Of a DNA stretch of 64,000 nt, positions 26,706 to 36,563 are shown in pieces. The stretch comes from Pseudomonadales bacterium (GTDB lineage: Bacteria > Pseudomonadota > Gammaproteobacteria > Pseudomonadales > Azotimanducaceae): positions 1-64,000 of the forward strand of contig JAHRVQ010000037.1 of the NCBI GenBank assembly GCA_019090615.1, written 5' to 3'. The stretch's first letter is position 1; the number at the start of each line of letters is the position of its first letter. Under the pieces are notes generated by a model. It searched no databases, had not been told where the DNA came from, and saw only the letters and a list, made by a program, of their open reading frames with translations. A program made the position numbers and the translations under genes.

Positions 26706-28868
26706 ATGGCCAGACCGACTGTATTAATTCCTGCTGAGTCAAGCAGAATTGTTCAGGACGACCATACTGTTGTACTTGTTGGACAGCCGCCTGAAATATT
26801 AAAAAGCCTTCTACTAAATAAGATATTCAGTTTCGACGCGTTGCTGCTTACTGACATCAAAGAAAAAGATGGCGCAATGATGAATAACCTGGAATTTCCA
26901 TTTTATTTTTTCGTTTTTGTCGCCAAAGGGCTAGAGCAAGGTAAAAAATTAAAACTTATTGGAGAAAATTCCGATATAAGCCATGCGCTGCGCTTACTTA
27001 GAATAACCCTTATGGGTCCTACCAGAGAAGAACTTGACCGATGGGAAACGCCAACCAAGCTTAAGGAAGAATGGCTCTCAGTTTCTGACGCACTAGCTGT
27101 CAAAGATAAAAATGGTAAAACTATCCCTCTGGAGGATTTTTTTGAGTTAATCCCGTTCCAAAGTGGCAGAGCACTAGTGGACGACCTGGTCATCGACCAT
27201 GTTGGTTTAGATCGATACAAATTCAGTAATGCTCAAGGCAATGCCGTTGTAGACTTAAACGATGTAAATAATGTCCTACCACCCTATTCAATCCCCACCG
27301 ACTATGTACCAGGTGGGCTAGTCAAACTTGGCATAGAAGTATTAGGTGGTGCCTCTGGGTTCAGTGTTGATGAAGCCTGCACAGGTCTGGCTTTATGCTA
27401 CAACGGCGACTATTTGTTGATTGACTCTATTCCCTTTCTTGATATGCATCTGCATGCAAGAGGCATATCCAAAAACCAGATATCCGCGGTGTTTTTAACC
27501 CACCTGCATGATGATCATTGTACTATGTTCCCATTGATGATGATGCCCCACAGAGTAGAGATCATCACTACGCGAGAAATATTCAACATGGCTATGGATA
27601 AACTAGCCTGTAACTTAGGCTGGAATATAGACGTAGTGACAGAGCATTTCAAACTTGTAGAAGTCCACCCTGGAGAGTCATTAAATTACTACGGGCTTGT
27701 CATCAAACCCCATTTGACGGTACATACGATACCGACAATTGGCGCTACCTTTACTATGAAACATAAGGACTCAATCCGCGAAATTTGTATTATCGGCGAT
27801 AATAACAGCCTTGCTTCAGCAACAGAACTAAACAGTCAGGGCCATCTACGAGACGAAACATTAAAAAGACTCACAGATATATATACCGACCCAATACACC
27901 TGCTAGTTGCTGACGGGGGCGCAGGTGATATCCATGGTGAACCTGCCGACGCGTTACTCTCGCAGGCCGAACGCGTAGTATTCGTTCATGTAGAAACCCT
28001 CTCAGAAAAATTTAGCACTACATTTTCGCTAGCTGCCTCGGGCAAAAGATATACTGCATTCGAGGGCGATGAAAGTTTATATATCTCTCAAGTCAGCCAT
28101 TATCTAGGCAGCTGGCTAGATAAACCCTTCCCCAATCGTTGGATGCGAAGCCTAATGGCAGAGGCTGAAATTCGTCGTTATAATGCTCAAGATGTTGTTG
28201 TCGCACAAAATTTCAAAAGTCAGGGCAACGTATATCTTATTCTAACGGGTTATTGCAATGTAGTCCGTCATGATGGCGAAAAGAGCATTAGTGTAGCGGA
28301 ACTACAAGCCGGTGATCTTATTGGCGAAATGTCCGTAGTAACAGGCTCCGGCAAACGCAATGCAAGTGTTGTTGCAGCAACACCGGTTACAATTTGCGTC
28401 TTTACCGAAGAAATATTTGGCTCTTTTATTACCTCCGAGAAATATAAAAACGAACTAATGGCACGCTGGGCAATTCGCCCCTCAATTAGAGCCCTGCCCC
28501 AATTTGCTAACTTAACCTCAACAGTCTCTGAAAAAATTGCGCGCAAAGCAGAAATCTGGACATCTGCAGAAAATGAAACAGTCAGCTTTGATACTAGCGC
28601 CTGGAACCTTTTGATCGATGGCGAAGTAAAATCAGAAACTAACACCCATACCCAGGTTGGCTCTGAGTTCGGTTGGCGTCCACTAGCTACGGACAATGCA
28701 ATTAATGTAACCTGCCTAACAGAAGCCACTTTTGTTTCTTTTGGCCAGGAAATATTAGAGCAACTTAGAATGGAAACACCACAGTTAAACTATGTGCTGC
28801 GCAAACTGCGAATTCAAGAAAATGACCCCAACGTTAACTGGATTCTTGACCTGGTCGATATCTATTGA
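26706..28868 (+). CDS. metallo-beta-lactamase-fold protein with cyclic-nucleotide-binding domain(s)
   Basis: 720 residues. An N-terminal region of about 200 residues has no recognised family. The metallo-beta-lactamase fold has metal motif THLHDDHC at about residues 265-272, a later GDNN, and DGGAGDIHGEP. A cyclic-nucleotide-binding domain at about 488-575 (VYLILTGYCNVV, AELQAGDLIGEMSVVTGSGKRNASVVA) keeps the G-E and the following basic residue of the phosphate cassette. A last, weaker cNMP-like segment covers about 600-700. A hydrolase gated by a cyclic nucleotide is inferred; the substrate is unknown. It is the second cNMP-domain protein in the window, 11 kb from the FliG-C-like one. Confidence 0.75.
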   Translation: MARPTVLIPAESSRIVQDDHTVVLVGQPPEILKSLLLNKIFSFDALLLTDIKEKDGAMMNNLEFPFYFFVFVAKGLEQGKKLKLIGENSDISHALRLLRITLMGPTREELDRWETPTKLKEEWLSVSDALAVKDKNGKTIPLEDFFELIPFQSGRALVDDLVIDHVGLDRYKFSNAQGNAVVDLNDVNNVLPPYSIPTDYVPGGLVKLGIEVLGGASGFSVDEACTGLALCYNGDYLLIDSIPFLDMHLHARGISKNQISAVFLTHLHDDHCTMFPLMMMPHRVEIITTREIFNMAMDKLACNLGWNIDVVTEHFKLVEVHPGESLNYYGLVIKPHLTVHTIPTIGATFTMKHKDSIREICIIGDNNSLASATELNSQGHLRDETLKRLTDIYTDPIHLLVADGGAGDIHGEPADALLSQAERVVFVHVETLSEKFSTTFSLAASGKRYTAFEGDESLYISQVSHYLGSWLDKPFPNRWMRSLMAEAEIRRYNAQDVVVAQNFKSQGNVYLILTGYCNVVRHDGEKSISVAELQAGDLIGEMSVVTGSGKRNASVVAATPVTICVFTEEIFGSFITSEKYKNELMARWAIRPSIRALPQFANLTSTVSEKIARKAEIWTSAENETVSFDTSAWNLLIDGEVKSETNTHTQVGSEFGWRPLATDNAINVTCLTEATFVSFGQEILEQLRMETPQLNYVLRKLRIQENDPNVNWILDLVDIY

Positions 28869-28892
28869 CTCAAAAGGTTGTTTACTAACAAT

Positions 28893-29036
28893 CGCTCAGG
28901 GCTGTTTACTGAAGAGCCGCTCAGGGCTGTTGATTGAAGAGCAGCTCAGGGCTGTTTACTGAAGGGCCGCTCAGGGCTGTTTACTGAAGAGCCGCTCAGG
29001 GCTGTTGATTGAAGAGCAGCTCAGGGCTGTTATCAG
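28893..29036. repeat. 25-bp tandem repeat array, six units, between convergent genes
   Basis: The unit is CGCTCAGGGCTGTTTACTGAAGAGC, with variants (GATT for TTACT; A for the first C). Units 1-2 equal units 4-5, giving a 75-bp higher-order period. Each junction makes a 9-bp palindrome GAGCNGCTC. It lies exactly between the stops of the MBL-cNMP gene and glpD. Confidence 0.85.
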
Positions 29037-30641
29037 TTAAGCAAAACAGCCATCAGTGGACATTCGTTGTTGGATCATTTTAACTTCATTGGTTCGGCGC
29101 TGTTCATCCCAGCCCAGTTTAGCGGCCATGATTGCCGACACCGGCTCAATTAGTTTTGCCGCTTCTTGCGGCTGATATACGGCAACCCTGGTACGTCGAT
29201 AAAGAACGTCTTCTATACCAAGTGCCGCTTCGGTTTCAATAGCCCACAAAATTTCTCCCAACAAAATATCGCCGCCGCCGATCACAGATTTATCACCTCG
29301 TTTGATCACGGCTTCTGCTTCAGCTCCATAGAGTCTCACCAACCGCTCAGATTGCACAGCTGTTAGACTGAACCAGCGTGCTAATTTGATCGACAATTGT
29401 CCAACTGTACCAGCAAAATCACCCCCAGGCAGATAATCGTCCGCGACCTTTGATACCACTCGGCCTAACAATTTGCAAGCCATACCTACAGCACTTTCCG
29501 CCATCAAACGGTAACCAGTCAGTTTGCCACCAGCGATTGTCAACAAACCTGATTTACTCAGCCACAATTCATCTCGACGAGATATCTGCTGGGTAGATTT
29601 ACCCGGCTGATGAATCAAAGGACGAAGGCCCGCCCAGCTGGTCAAACAGTCCTCTGAGTTCAGTTTAACACCAAAATATTGCTCCAGGGGCTGAAGCAAA
29701 TAGTCAACCTCGTGCCGAAACACTACCGGCCAAATTTCTGCTGCAGCAGGATATAAACCGTCGGTGGTGCCGATAAACACAACCTTACCTCTGGGGATCA
29801 TAAATACCGGCCTACCATCGCAGGCAGTGGTAAACACCATTTGCTTAATTGGCAATTTCTCCAGCGGCACAGTTATATGCACACCTTTAGACAACACCAT
29901 CGCTTTTGGCAATGCACTATCATCAAGTTGACAAATTTTTTCTATCCATGGTCCCGCTGCATTAATTATCAGTCGCCCCCTGACAATAACTTCCTCGCCG
30001 CTGACTTTACAACGCGCCCGAATAGCAGAAATTTTATTTTGTTGTTTTAGTAGACCCGTGACCTGAAGTCGATTAACGGCAACCCCACCAGCATAAACAC
30101 CAGCCCGAATATTTGCCAATACCAAACGAGCATCGTCTGTTAGATATTCACGATAAATACAGGCATCAGGATAATTTTTTTGATTGAGCAAAGGTTCGTG
30201 TTCAGCCAGTGCACCACCAGAAAGATTAAAATGTCTTTCAGCCTTATCCACCTTACCCAACCGTTCATACAGGCTGATACCAAGCCGAAATTTCGAATGT
30301 TCTATTCGGTTAGCCACCGGCACTAGTAGCCACTTTGGTTCTGCTAAGTGAGCTGCCAACTGATGAATACGTTTTCGCTCCAGTACTGCACGACGCACTA
30401 CATGCAAATGTCCCATGGCTAGATAACGTAACCCACCGTGAATCAGTTTAGTCGACTTACTGGATGTACCCGCAGCAAAATCTTCCGCTTCAACCAGCGC
30501 CACGGACAAACCCTGTAAGCTCGCCAGACGTAAGATACCCGCGCCGGTGATACCGCCACCGACAACGACGATATCAAACTGTTGAGATTCAAGTGTTGCT
30601 AAGCTTTGATTCCGAAGCGCACCATTCAAGCCACCATCCAT
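29037..30641 (-). CDS. glpD: FAD-dependent glycerol-3-phosphate dehydrogenase
   Basis: 534 residues: FAD-binding FDIVVVGGGITGAGILRLASLQG, GTSSKSTKLIHGGLRYL, RRAVLERKRIHQLAAHL, INAAGPW, HITVP, and FIGTTDGLY are GlpD/GlpA motifs, followed by the C-terminal helical domain. It oxidises glycerol-3-phosphate to dihydroxyacetone phosphate at the inner membrane and feeds electrons to quinone. It is isolated from other glp genes here. Confidence 0.92.
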   Translation of the reverse strand: MDGGLNGALRNQSLATLESQQFDIVVVGGGITGAGILRLASLQGLSVALVEAEDFAAGTSSKSTKLIHGGLRYLAMGHLHVVRRAVLERKRIHQLAAHLAEPKWLLVPVANRIEHSKFRLGISLYERLGKVDKAERHFNLSGGALAEHEPLLNQKNYPDACIYREYLTDDARLVLANIRAGVYAGGVAVNRLQVTGLLKQQNKISAIRARCKVSGEEVIVRGRLIINAAGPWIEKICQLDDSALPKAMVLSKGVHITVPLEKLPIKQMVFTTACDGRPVFMIPRGKVVFIGTTDGLYPAAAEIWPVVFRHEVDYLLQPLEQYFGVKLNSEDCLTSWAGLRPLIHQPGKSTQQISRRDELWLSKSGLLTIAGGKLTGYRLMAESAVGMACKLLGRVVSKVADDYLPGGDFAGTVGQLSIKLARWFSLTAVQSERLVRLYGAEAEAVIKRGDKSVIGGGDILLGEILWAIETEAALGIEDVLYRRTRVAVYQPQEAAKLIEPVSAIMAAKLGWDEQRRTNEVKMIQQRMSTDGCFA

Positions 30642-30805
30642 TGCTTTTCACACCTGTTTTATATCTGCGCATTAATCAATAAATCGCGGCTTTTAGGTGA
30701 ATTGCTGAGACTACAAATTTGATATTTTTAAACTTCGCGGCACGAAAAAAAGTACTAAAACAAAACGTTCTAAAAAAAGCGCAGCAAAATATAAAAGACC
30801 TCAAG

Positions 30806-32353
30806 TTATGGCAATATCACCTCTATCAATCTGGGGCCACGACTTTGCATCGCATCAAGAAACAATGGATTAAAAGCTTCTATGCTGTCTGCTCGAACTG
30901 CTTCAACGCCCATTCCTTCTGCCAGAGAAACAAAATTAAGATCTGGGTTGCCGATATCCAGCATATCCATGGTTTTCTTGGTCATCGATTGCGCACCAAC
31001 ACGTGCAAGTTCAAGCTGCAAAATTTGATATTTACGATTAGCAAATATAACCACACAAATATCGAGGTTCTCGCGCGCCATAGTCCACAATGACTGGATC
31101 GTATACATGGCACCACCATCACCGTGCAAACACACAACTTTTCGATCCGGGCACGCCACTGCGGCACCTATACTGTTAGGCAAACCAAAACCGATAGATC
31201 CTCCGGTCAATGAAATCCAGTCATGAGGCTCACTTGTTGCACAATGATTAAAGCTGCCGCCTCCAGAGGTCGCGCCTTCATCTATCACAATAGCATCCGT
31301 AGGGAGATATTCTGAAATTGTCTGGCCAATGGTATGCTGGTTAAGCGTTTTACAGCCAACCCCTTTCTTTTGCCGTTTAATTAACCGCGGCACAAGATCA
31401 TGCGCATTTAAAGCCGTACACAGGCGATACAAAGCATCTTCAGCATTATCATTTTGATCCGCCAAAACATGCAATGTGCTGCCTTCAGGATAGAATTCAC
31501 TGGCCTTACCTGGGTAGGCAAAAAATGCAACTGGCGCCTTTGTACCAATCATTATAAATTGTGTAACCCCTTCAATTTGCTCTGCGGCCTGTTCAGCGAA
31601 ATATCCCAGTTTTTCAATTTCACACCGGCCTTCACCACGAGGAAACCGCGTAGCAAAGGTATCGCAAAACAGTCGCACCCCAGTTACCTGGGATACTTTA
31701 TCCGCCAGACGTTGGTTATCTTCATCTAATGCCATATTACCCATCAGGATAATGGTTGGCTTACCGTTTGATAACAATTCTGCTGCCTTCTGCACCGCTG
31801 CATCAGACACCACCGGTATTGTTGGCAATTCCTGCTTTGTTAATGGTTCACCTGATACATTCCAGGCACAATCAGCAGGTACAATTAAAGTAGCCACCTG
31901 ACCAGGGCGCACATTTGCAGCGACAACTGCTTCTGCAGCATCAGCTGGCAGTGCCTCAGCACTGGCTGAAGTTTTCACCCAATGCGATACTGGACCTGCT
32001 AAACCAATAATATCGGAAGTTAACGGAGCATCGTATTTCTTATGATACGTCGCGTGATCGCCAATCAAATTGATAACCGGCGAATTGCCTTTATTGGCAT
32101 TGTGTAAGTTTGCCGAACCGTTCGACAAACCAGGCCCAAGATGGAGTAGCGTACAGGCAGGTTTTCCTGCCATTCGGCCATAGCCATCAGCCGCACCGGT
32201 ACAAATCCCCTCAAATAATGACAGAATTGACCTCATTCCATCAGATTGCCCAATCGAAGCAACCATATGCATTTCAGAAGTGCCTGGATTAGTGAAGCAG
32301 ACTTCTACCCCATTATTAACCAAGGTCTGCAGCATGCTTTCTGCGCCATTCAT
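30806..32353 (-). CDS. acetolactate-synthase-like thiamine-diphosphate enzyme
   Basis: About 515 residues from ATG 32353 (MNGAESMLQTLVNNGVEVCF is the usual family start; the upstream 20 codons are unsupported). The N-terminal ThDP-binding half includes the catalytic glutamate in LFEGICTGAADGYGRMAGKPA. The central Rossmann-like domain is short, and the ThDP/Mg motif GDGGAMYTIQSLWTMARENLDICVVIFANRKY is at the C-terminal side. It is close to IlvB-type or benzoylformate-decarboxylase-like enzymes, without a regulatory subunit gene nearby, so it may be a decarboxylase or carboligase other than acetolactate synthase. It lies 84 nt downstream of the amidohydrolase. Confidence 0.82.
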   Translation of the reverse strand: MNGAESMLQTLVNNGVEVCFTNPGTSEMHMVASIGQSDGMRSILSLFEGICTGAADGYGRMAGKPACTLLHLGPGLSNGSANLHNANKGNSPVINLIGDHATYHKKYDAPLTSDIIGLAGPVSHWVKTSASAEALPADAAEAVVAANVRPGQVATLIVPADCAWNVSGEPLTKQELPTIPVVSDAAVQKAAELLSNGKPTIILMGNMALDEDNQRLADKVSQVTGVRLFCDTFATRFPRGEGRCEIEKLGYFAEQAAEQIEGVTQFIMIGTKAPVAFFAYPGKASEFYPEGSTLHVLADQNDNAEDALYRLCTALNAHDLVPRLIKRQKKGVGCKTLNQHTIGQTISEYLPTDAIVIDEGATSGGGSFNHCATSEPHDWISLTGGSIGFGLPNSIGAAVACPDRKVVCLHGDGGAMYTIQSLWTMARENLDICVVIFANRKYQILQLELARVGAQSMTKKTMDMLDIGNPDLNFVSLAEGMGVEAVRADSIEAFNPLFLDAMQSRGPRLIEVILP

Positions 32354-32437
32354 ATTTCTACCCCATTTTTTTAACGACTGATTACATCTGTCGAGTATAC
32401 CTACACTATGCAAGAAATTCCCATTGGTGTGATTTAT

Positions 32438-34288
32438 TTATACTGCAGCACGATATACACAAGCACCAGCCAACCAGGTTTCAGTAACATTAATGTTAGC
32501 AATTTCATCCACCGGGACAGATAATGGATCCTGATCCAACAAAATAAAATCAGCATATTTACCGACTTCAAGGCTACCGATTTCATCACCAGAATGGCAC
32601 TGCCACGCCGCATCGCGAGTCATTGCCCTTAACGCCGTGGCCACATCAATACACTCGTCTACCGCCAACACACTATCAGCTTCCTGCCACATTTTTCTGG
32701 TAACGGCATTTTCAATACAGCGCAATGGGTTCATTTCTGTCACAGGTTCATCAGAATGTAAGGTCCATCGAATACCCTGCTTTTCACAGGCAGCGGTTCT
32801 ATCCAGCAAGTTCGCTTTAGTAAGCCCAAAAATACTATCGCGCATCGCCGCCCCCCAGTAGTAGACATGTCCAATCAAAAAACTCGGCGAAAGGTTCATG
32901 GTCTTAATCCGTTGTATCTGATCATCATGCAGGATAGAACAATGTTCGATCCTATACGGCCCATTGGTCAAAAGCCCAAGATCATAAGCCGCCTGATACG
33001 CATCGAGGGTATTGTCTATAGCTTGGTCACCATTGGCATGGATAACCAACGGCCAACCTCTGGCTGCCCGCTCGACAACCATATCCTTCAACTCATCCGC
33101 TTCTATATAGGCGACTCCAAAGGCATTTGCAGGGATTTCTTGTAAATTATCGCCAGCGCCTGAATCTACCGCACTCGTAGCAAATAAATAGGGCTGTCGC
33201 TGCAATCCGGTCAAACCCTGGTTGGAACCATCACTAACAATCTTCCAGCCGACCACTCGAACCATGTCATCACCATCGGCATATTGTACATCCAGAGAAT
33301 CCCATTTTTCCTGCAATAGCCCACTCAACGAATAGCGTAACCGAGCTGTCATGCGTCTGGATTCAACCATTGTTCGGTAGATATCCAACTCGACGATTCC
33401 ACGCCCCAAACCAGTGCCCTGATCACAGAGCGTGGTAATACCTACCTTATTTGCTTTACTACCTACCGCAAGACAAGCGCTAGCAAGATCGTATGCTTGT
33501 TGCGCTGGGTTATGCCGGATAACGGCTGCCATTGCTCGACCACCCTGTAAAACACCATTTGGCGTACCATCTGCTGCACGCCCATAGGATGACGACAATT
33601 CATCTGGGGTGTTTTTATTAATACCCGCTATTTGTAATGCAACGGTATTACAATAGGCGAAGTGCAATGACGCATTATAAACAAAAACAGGTTGAGTGGC
33701 TGATACCCTATCCAGCATATGACGATCTAAATCAGCCGCACCAGATTGCAGCGACGGATCAATTTGCCGCGCAACAACCCATTCGTCAGGCTCGGCTAAA
33801 CTAACCATTTCCCCAAGTCGTATTAAAGCATCCTCTATCGCCGGACAAACAAAAGGTCCAACATCTTCATATTGCCCAATGGTTGCGATTGGCAGCAGGT
33901 GCATATGCGGCTCTATAAACCCCGGCAAAATTGTCTTACCCTCGCAGTCAATAATATCAGCTGACGGATAAGCCTCACGGAGGTCAGCAAACTCACCCAT
34001 CGCGACTATTTTTGTATCTTTAATAGCCATTGCATCAGCAAAAGAAAATGCTGCATCCACCGTTATAATCTTGGCATTGACAAAGATGCGGGTATTCACC
34101 GATATGGCGGCAGGCGGTGGTGCTTTGCTGTGCCAGTGCTCCACCTTACATAATTCCTGGTCAGTCACTTTCATTGTACAATTAAGCAAACTCACCGCTG
34201 GCGCACAGCATGCACAAGGGCTGACATCAAATGGGGCCATAACGAGTGGTAATGCCTGAGGCGCCTTTAAGTTAGATTCTGTAGCCAT
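32438..34288 (-). CDS. amidohydrolase family protein (YtcJ-like, COG1574)
   Basis: 616 residues. The core has RIFVNAKIITVD, GKTILPGFIEPHMHLLP (metal HxH), WPLVIHANGDQAIDNTLDAYQ, YRIEHCSILHDDQI, and a C-terminal beta part ending in GKYADFILLDQDP. These are features of amidohydrolase-3/COG1574 enzymes, which hydrolyse amide-type bonds in unknown substrates. About 65 extra N-terminal residues carry a cysteine cluster (CACCAP) not normal for the family. It may form an operon with the downstream ThDP enzyme. It is cytoplasmic, with no signal peptide. Confidence 0.82.
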   Translation of the reverse strand: MATESNLKAPQALPLVMAPFDVSPCACCAPAVSLLNCTMKVTDQELCKVEHWHSKAPPPAAISVNTRIFVNAKIITVDAAFSFADAMAIKDTKIVAMGEFADLREAYPSADIIDCEGKTILPGFIEPHMHLLPIATIGQYEDVGPFVCPAIEDALIRLGEMVSLAEPDEWVVARQIDPSLQSGAADLDRHMLDRVSATQPVFVYNASLHFAYCNTVALQIAGINKNTPDELSSSYGRAADGTPNGVLQGGRAMAAVIRHNPAQQAYDLASACLAVGSKANKVGITTLCDQGTGLGRGIVELDIYRTMVESRRMTARLRYSLSGLLQEKWDSLDVQYADGDDMVRVVGWKIVSDGSNQGLTGLQRQPYLFATSAVDSGAGDNLQEIPANAFGVAYIEADELKDMVVERAARGWPLVIHANGDQAIDNTLDAYQAAYDLGLLTNGPYRIEHCSILHDDQIQRIKTMNLSPSFLIGHVYYWGAAMRDSIFGLTKANLLDRTAACEKQGIRWTLHSDEPVTEMNPLRCIENAVTRKMWQEADSVLAVDECIDVATALRAMTRDAAWQCHSGDEIGSLEVGKYADFILLDQDPLSVPVDEIANINVTETWLAGACVYRAAV

Positions 34289-34453
34289 GCTGATCGATTC
34301 ACCTTTTTATTGCAGCAAAGTAGCCGAAGCCTGTCTGCAGTAACTTTTAATTCCGTTCATGATCATTTAAGCATAGTCATTTAAGCATCGTCACTTAAGC
34401 ATCGCCACTTCACTAAGTATTCAAATATGCTCAACCAATGTTAATATCCTCCA

Positions 34454-35491
34454 ATGGAACAAACAGCAACCGGAATTCCAGCAAAAACAGCCCGTTCGAA
34501 GCTGGGCAATATGCAGACAAATCATGCCAGAATTGGTATTGATCTCGGCGGTACTAAAATTGAGGCAATCTTACTAAGCGACAACGGCACAGTTGGCATT
34601 CGGCATAGAGTTGCAACTCCAAAAAATGACTACCTGGCAACACTAGCAGCCATCCAACAGGTTATTCACGCGGTAAAAAAGCACCAACATTTACCCGATC
34701 AAATGCCCATTGGCATCGGCACACCAGGCGCAATTTCGACTAAAACCGGGTTATTAAAAAATTGCAATAGCACTTGTCTCAACGGCCATTCACTCGTTGC
34801 AGACCTTGAAACAATGCTCAATAGCCCTGTTCGCATTGCCAATGACGCTGATTGCTTCACCCTCTCAGAAGCCGTTGATGGTGCCGCTAAAAACGCCGCC
34901 CTGGTTTTCGGTGTTATTCTCGGCACGGGTGTCGGCGGCGGAATAACATTCAAACAGCAACTGCTGCAGGGTGCCAATTCAATCACTGGCGAATGGGGAC
35001 ATACCACGCTACCAATTCACGCTTATCAGACAAATAACCCTGATTCAACTCAGCATATCGCCACCTATGACTGTTTTTGTGGCAGAACAAACTGTGTAGA
35101 AACCTGGCTGTCCGGACCAGGGTTTGAACGTATGTATCAGTCGTTAACCAGGCACAAACTATCTGCCGAAGCAATCATCAACAAGGCTAATGAAGGCGAC
35201 AACACCGCCACATTAATTCTGGAACAATATATCAATCTGTTAGCACTGGCATTATCAAACATAATTAACCTCCTGGATCCCAACACAATTGTGCTGGGTG
35301 GCGGGCTGTCTAATATTCCACAGATTTATAAAAAATTACCGCAATACTTGCCCCGGTACGTTTTTTCTGACGAGGTCAACACCCGTATTGTGCCGGCACA
35401 ACATGGAGACTCCAGTGGCGTAAGAGGCGCAGCGTGGCTCTGGTCAAAACCAGAAATAAGCGATTTTTATCAAAATCGATACAAATTTTGA
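34454..35491 (+). CDS. mak: ROK-family fructokinase (Mak type)
   Basis: 345 residues (or 326 if the start is ATG 34511). RIGIDLGGTKIEAILL is the ATP motif, GIGTPGAIS and KNCNSTCLNG the sugar site, NDADCFTLSEAVDGAAK with the catalytic Asp, ILGTGVGGG, the zinc motif CFCGRTNCVETWLSGPG, and C-terminal HGDSSGVRGAAWLW. All match E. coli Mak as recalled. It phosphorylates fructose or mannose. The first 20 residues of the longer form have no family counterpart, so the start is uncertain. Three 14-bp repeats (TCATTTAAGCATCG type) lie at 34363-34404 upstream. Confidence 0.88.
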   Translation: MEQTATGIPAKTARSKLGNMQTNHARIGIDLGGTKIEAILLSDNGTVGIRHRVATPKNDYLATLAAIQQVIHAVKKHQHLPDQMPIGIGTPGAISTKTGLLKNCNSTCLNGHSLVADLETMLNSPVRIANDADCFTLSEAVDGAAKNAALVFGVILGTGVGGGITFKQQLLQGANSITGEWGHTTLPIHAYQTNNPDSTQHIATYDCFCGRTNCVETWLSGPGFERMYQSLTRHKLSAEAIINKANEGDNTATLILEQYINLLALALSNIINLLDPNTIVLGGGLSNIPQIYKKLPQYLPRYVFSDEVNTRIVPAQHGDSSGVRGAAWLWSKPEISDFYQNRYKF

Positions 35492-35630
35492 CGTTAACAG
35501 GGTCTCGCTGGCTCTATGAGGCAGACTAGTTGTTGACCTTCTGCAGTGGCGAAATAAATGCCACACAACACACTGTTATAAGGTTCAGCATACTGCCACT
35601 ATTAACGGTATATTTTAAGCAGGCTCAGAG

Positions 35631-36467
35631 ATGACAACACCCAAAAACTGGCAGGCGACAGCCTATAACCAGGCCTTTCAATCGGACAACCTGATCCACT
35701 CAGATGAAATGGCAAACAGCTATGGCTTTCAGGGCGCACTGGTTCCCGGGGTGACCATTTCTGCCTATCTCATGCATCCGGCCATTGAAGCCTGGGGCAT
35801 AGAATGGCTCGAGCACGGTAAAGCAGATATTGTCATCCATAAACCACTCTACGATGGTTATGCGTTCAAGGTCCAATTATCTGAAGTCAGTAACACAGCT
35901 TACCAGGCCAGGTTAATCGATCAGGCAGGCAGTCATTGCGCCACCGCCCATTGTTTGCTGATCGACCCGCAGGTTCTAAAAAAGACTGCCAACGAACACG
36001 CCAGGCGACAGGACCCATTATTCAATCATGATCATGACATTCAAGCAGCAAGTCATCAGACACTAAAGTATCTGCAGCAAAATGGCATGTGCGCTCTAGC
36101 CACCGCCTGGGATGGCAGCACCCCAATGGCCACTTATTTGCAGGACCCGACTTCAATGCCAGATATTTTCAATGCCAGTGGCCACAGTCTCGCCAACGGC
36201 GCATATATGCTTGGCCTGACTAATTCTGTTCTTGCCGGCAATGTTTATATGAACCCCTGGATTCATCTTCAAACTACTTCACAAAACTACCAAATGGTTA
36301 CCCTGGGGACACAACTTGTCATTGAATGTGATATTGAAAATCTATTTGAAAAGAAAGGCCATGAATTCATCGACCTTAACGTACAGATTTATCAGCAGCA
36401 CTCGGAGCAACTTGTGATGACCGCACAGCTACGCGCCATCTACAAACTCCGCCCGCCAAATAGCTAA
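35631..36467 (+). CDS. MaoC/hot-dog-like protein
   Basis: 278 residues. SDNLIHSDEMANSYGFQGALVPGVTISAYLMHPAIEAWG..WLEHGKADIVIHKPLYDGYAFKV follows the pattern of MaoC-like double hot-dog proteins (dehydratase/thioesterase fold). The C-terminal half (ASGHSLANGAYMLGLTNSVLAGNVYMNPWIHLQTTSQNY) is the probable second hot-dog. The classical catalytic Asp/His pair cannot be placed with certainty, so it may be a binding protein or an enzyme acting on an acyl thioester. It is a single gene, 139 bp after mak. Confidence 0.6.
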   Translation: MTTPKNWQATAYNQAFQSDNLIHSDEMANSYGFQGALVPGVTISAYLMHPAIEAWGIEWLEHGKADIVIHKPLYDGYAFKVQLSEVSNTAYQARLIDQAGSHCATAHCLLIDPQVLKKTANEHARRQDPLFNHDHDIQAASHQTLKYLQQNGMCALATAWDGSTPMATYLQDPTSMPDIFNASGHSLANGAYMLGLTNSVLAGNVYMNPWIHLQTTSQNYQMVTLGTQLVIECDIENLFEKKGHEFIDLNVQIYQQHSEQLVMTAQLRAIYKLRPPNS

Positions 36468-36563
36468 CTTGCCGATCCATTAAGCAGGCCAATAAAATCA
36501 CTTTGCTCTGAACTTTTATATCCTTAGCGATTAATTTTACCATCATAGCCACTATTATCAGGA

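Noticed and set aside
28893-29036. CRISPR array
   Set aside because: Units are contiguous 25-bp repeats with no unique spacers, and no cas genes are present.
32438-34288. Cytosolic start further downstream because of the odd N-terminus
   Set aside because: An alternative start cannot be fixed; the first 65 codons remain uncertain but are kept in the call.
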